The position numbers and the translations under genes are program-made. 30,218 nt of DNA. Source: Chara braunii (lineage: Eukaryota; Streptophyta; Charophyceae; Charales; Characeae). The notes beneath the pieces are model-generated. The model searched no databases. It was given only the letters and a program-made list of their open reading frames with translations, and had not been told where the DNA came from. The DNA lies in assembly GCA_003427395.1 (NCBI GenBank), contig BFEA01000275.1, positions 647,726-677,943 of the forward strand. Direction: 5' to 3'. Positions 29,496-30,218 of this stretch are shown piece by piece (the stretch's first letter is position 1; each line of letters starts with the position of its first letter).

Positions 29496-29521
29496 GCGAA
29501 TACCCTTACAAGGGTATCCGC
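29496..29521. repeat. Hairpin at the end of satellite array B
   Basis: A 12-bp stem with one mismatch (gcgaataccctt / aagggtatccgc) and a 2-nt loop lies exactly where the last satellite unit breaks off. Confidence 0.75.
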
Positions 29522-30218
29522 CCTGGTTTTTGCAAATGACAGAAAATAAGTTTAAATTAAAGTTCAAGTACCCCGCGCTAGTCGCAGTAGTGTTTGTGGT
29601 TAGTGTTGGCTGAATGGTTGACTAGGGTAGAGAGTGTGTGGGCGCGCAAGCTTGAGGTGCTAACGATTTTATATTGTTGATGATTGAAGAACCGACGTGA
29701 TCGCTGGCCAAATTTTTATTTCCAATTAAGCTAGCATTAAAAAAATTTGGCCTCTTGATTGGTGCTCGTACCTGTGACCTGTGCGTACGTGCGAAGGACG
29801 GAGTCGACAACAATACGATTTTGAAATATTTCGGTACATCCGCGTGTCGTGCAATACTGACTTATGTAAATGTCCGCTAGTACTAGGCTCAACTTTGGAC
29901 CTCGCGCTTTTTGTTACAGTATGGAACTTTCATCAGGAGCTTTCAGGGATCGAGATCGCGCGGAGGGACGTAGGAATGTCAGAGTAGCGCGAAGGGACCA
30001 TGGGGTTGAAGACTCGGCGGGGGTATCCCCCCTGATTTTGTTGTCGAGCGCGTTGGAACGGTACTAACGTTCCCTTTCCTCGTCCATTGTCCTTGCGCGG
30101 TTAAAGATTTTCAAATATTTTAATATTTTAGTATTATTTTTATGCTTTAGCGTTCCTTGACTTGGACGCAACGCCGGATTTAAGGGCCGTCATGGTGGTC
30201 GAGGACCTTGAGTGCACC
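29522..30218. other. Intergenic, no gene seen
   Basis: Mixed-composition sequence to the window end with no recognisable gene, RNA or repeat. Confidence 0.5.

Noticed and set aside
28267-29567. Repeated CTFGVSLPKRTSGF-like minus-strand frames
   Set aside because: Satellite array B translations, not a repeat protein.

Overview
The window is a eukaryotic nuclear draft-assembly segment made almost entirely of repeats and decayed transposable elements. No intact, clearly host-encoded protein gene could be supported. It has homopolymer and microsatellite tracts, splice-like signals, a 250-base N gap (14049-14298) and no bacterial-style operons. Three things point to the green lineage: a plant-type L1 LINE with a C-terminal zf-RVT zinc finger, a retrozyme-like LTR carrying a type III hammerhead ribozyme next to an initiator-Met-tRNA primer binding site, and a Penelope-like retroelement whose GIY-YIG domain lies upstream of the reverse transcriptase (the 'Chlamys' arrangement known from green algae and protists). 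Together they suggest a streptophyte alga (Chara-like) or an early-diverging land plant. This is inference; no species marker is present.

Layout. 1-1220: A-rich DNA, then a large inverted repeat of two LTR-like arms (754-936 and 1014-1217); the left arm holds a complete predicted hammerhead ribozyme (789-870) and the spacer holds a tRNA-iMet-like primer binding site (970-981). 1220-5160: simple and tandem repeats, a tRNA-derived SINE (about 2270-2505), and a G-box cluster. 5161-12913 (minus strand): a nearly full-length but dead LINE, with poly(A) tail, 3' UTR containing a 115-bp hairpin, broken ORF2 (endonuclease, RT, zf-RVT) and a long ORF1 (CCHC knuckle) with one frameshift. 13421-13671: a hairpin cluster, a U6 snRNA retropseudogene flanked by a target-site duplication, and an adjacent orphan poly(A) insertion with its own duplication. 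13937-14388: tandem repeats around the gap. 14400-17370: unassigned sequence with one candidate spliced exon and one decayed coding stretch.

17374-23020 (minus strand): a decayed Penelope-like element bounded by about 190-bp direct repeats. From N to C terminus it reads: CCHC-like knuckle, charged coiled-coil region, SAP-like segment, GIY-YIG endonuclease, linker, reverse transcriptase. 24195-24531: a long foldback element. 25028-27095 and 28083-29495: two arrays of the same roughly 80-bp satellite family in opposite orientations, separated by about 1 kb. The end of the window is featureless.

The elements work as independent retrotransposition systems. The LINE class would supply the machinery that can mobilise SINE, U6 and poly(A)-only copies; the retrozyme would depend on LTR-retrotransposon RT; the PLE encodes its own RT and nuclease. 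The most notable items are the hammerhead/retrozyme foldback, the permuted PLE with flanking pseudo-LTRs, and the nested U6 and poly(A) retroinsertions.
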